DNA of 64,000 nt from Dryas octopetala (taxonomy: Eukaryota > Streptophyta > Magnoliopsida > Rosales > Rosaceae), in contig OY992838.1 of assembly GCA_963921425.1 (NCBI GenBank), forward strand, positions 21,666,712-21,730,711, given 5' to 3'. Positions 62,674-64,000 of this stretch are shown here, in pieces. A model generated the notes under the pieces. That model was not told where the DNA came from, made no database searches, and saw only the letters and a list, made by a program, of their open reading frames with translations. The translations under genes were made by a program, and so were the position numbers. Numbering within the stretch: the first letter of the stretch is position 1; each line of letters opens with the position of its first letter.

Positions 62674-63897
62674 CTACACTGCTACACTGCGACTATCTTC
62701 AGACAATAAGTGGTCCGGCCACCTCTCCCACGTACTATCAAAGTACTCGTAAAAGGGATTGTATGATTGCGCATAAGCACCTCGTCCACCACGCTGAGGA
62801 GCACGTGGTGCAGGGGGGATCGTTTGTACCCGTCCAAATTGCCTCAAGACTCTCTCGGGATAATACGGCTCCACAATGTCGAAACACTTGATCAATCCTG
62901 TGTAGAATGCCACATCTAGTAATGGATGTTGTTGTCTACTAAATTTGTAGGGTTCCCATATAACCTGAAGAAAGAAAAAAAACAAAAATAAGTTAGTATC
63001 AAATAATTCATCCAAGAGCAACAAATGCAAAATTAAGTCTAATTTTTCATTATCACTATAAATATATACCTCATCCGCCTTCAAATCGTCAAGTCGTTGT
63101 CTCAGTTTCTGCACATCTTCACAAGTTGTCCCGGTATCCCTCCTCGGAGTCCATCGGAGCGCACGAGGGTTACTCTCTAAGTAATTAATGTCATAGCCCG
63201 GACTAACAATATGGTGCATATGCTCATACACTCATGCCTCCAACAAGGTCATATATCCACACATTTGCTTAACCTTAGACCTAGAAGCAACACCTAAGTG
63301 CCGATATAGGAAAGATAAAGCCCCTGCACCCCATGCATAATGGCTAGTGGTGTCGAGATTAGTAAGTAATCTTAGATACTGGACTTGTACCCTTGTGCCA
63401 GTCTTATCGGCAAAAAGGGTACATCCCAATAAAAACAATAAATAGGCTCTAGCAGCACACCTCACTAGCTCATCATCATCTGTATCACACACATGGCCAA
63501 ACCTCGACCGTAACCACTCGAGACGCACATACTCACCAGAATAGTCATCCAACTCTGATGTGGCATCTGCCTCACTCACCCCTAAGTATGTTCTCAATAA
63601 CAAATTTGATGCAATATGATCATGAGGGGGTGTAGAAAGTGATAAACCCACAACCGGAATTCCCAAAATGTTTGACACATCATCTAGTGTGATGGTCATC
63701 TCACCGAATGGCATATGGAAAGTATTAGTCTCAGGCTGCCACCTCTCAACAAAGGCTGAGACCACTACCTTATCAACAGTACGGTACGAGCATGACACCA
63801 GTGGTCCGAGCCCAGATCTAATCACATACCCCTTCACATTGTTATTATCATTTCTACTCCACAAGTCCCATGTGCGCAGCTTTGTTGTTTTGGACAT
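62674..63897 (-). pseudogene. Plant mobile domain (PMD) gene of MULE B
   Basis: Exon 1 runs from at least 63897 to 63070 and exon 2 from 62964 to 62674, with canonical GT-AG borders. Exon 1 has the hallmark PMD blocks: ERWQPETNTFHMPFGEMTIT, LDDVSNILGIPVVGLSL, then RAYLLFLLGCTLFADKTGTR and YAWGAGALSFLYRHLGVASR. One in-frame TGA at the exon's conserved LLEA-W-VYEH position most likely replaces a TGG tryptophan. Exon 2 has IWEPYK and PERVLRQFGR. More upstream exons may lie beyond the window. PMD proteins are found with MULE and LTR elements and as host silencing factors (MAIN, MAIL family); the role here is unknown. Confidence 0.8.
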
Positions 63898-64000
63898 GCA
63901 TCTTAGGGGCTGACGTTCCTATTTTCAAAAATAAGCCACAAGTCAATTACAATATTGCAAACTATATAGTTATAAAATTTTAAATTATATAAGTCATTAA

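Larger units (their letters stand above)
47834..64000. mobile_element. MULE copy B: transposase-OTU plus PMD element, split by an LTR retrotransposon
   Basis: A MULE transposase gene on the plus strand (48294-62260) faces a PMD gene on the minus strand (63897-62674), as in copy A. A candidate left end is GGGGGGCGGCTATTCTGACC at 47834, whose pattern (GGC-GCTATT-TG-CACC) recalls the right ends at 15703 and 43296. The right end lies beyond the window. A 10.3-kb Ty3/gypsy element sits inside transposase exon 3. Coding regions are otherwise well kept, with three in-frame TGA codons in all. Confidence 0.75.

Overview
This is plant nuclear DNA, most likely from a eudicot. The support is GT-AG introns, AT-rich intergenic DNA, plant-type host genes and a dense mix of plant transposons. 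Only three host genes are clear. They are a five-exon cytosolic fructokinase (+, 6,060-7,631), a 15-exon mitochondrial ClpX ATPase (-, 28,968 to 16,644; all splice junctions are readable and give 700 aa), and a single-exon PPR protein (-, 42,384 to 40,786). From memory, the last two look like the products of the neighbouring Arabidopsis loci At1g33360 (CLPX3) and At1g33350, so the pair may be a conserved block that repeats have stretched apart.

Layout: 1-3,075 is the right part of a CACTA transposon with its gene, palindromic subterminal repeats and terminal CACTA motif. 3,745-4,882 is a fold-back Mutator-like element (MULE). 5,947-7,631 is fructokinase. 7,862-8,305 is a hAT MITE. 10,180-11,340 is an old gypsy-type gag-like fossil. 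11,383-15,703 is a decayed MULE (copy A) carrying a plant-mobile-domain (PMD) gene facing a transposase-OTU gene. 16,644-28,968 is CLPX; its 6.9-kb intron 8 holds a Pack-MULE-like element, LINE pieces and a solo LTR. 29,563-31,308 is a hAT-like element. 34,650-39,290 is a minus-strand Ty3/gypsy remnant with a solo LTR inserted in it. 40,478-42,384 is an Au-like SINE and the PPR gene. 42,442-43,296 is a small TIR element whose target duplication is the PPR gene's TATA-like box. 46,243-46,611 is a MITE and 47,011-47,112 a SINE. 47,834 to the window end is a second, better kept MULE (copy B) with the same transposase-OTU plus PMD convergent pair. It is split by a young, whole-looking 10.3-kb Ty3/gypsy chromovirus (49,569-59,893).

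The most interesting structure is the paired architecture seen in both MULE copies: a MULE transposase fused to an OTU-type cysteine protease domain, convergent with a PMD gene. Each copy also has arrays of about 20-bp imperfect palindromes of the form TTCGG(C/T)-N8-(G/A)CCGAA in the first intron of the transposase (copy A also between its genes). A small non-autonomous element carries the same palindromes.
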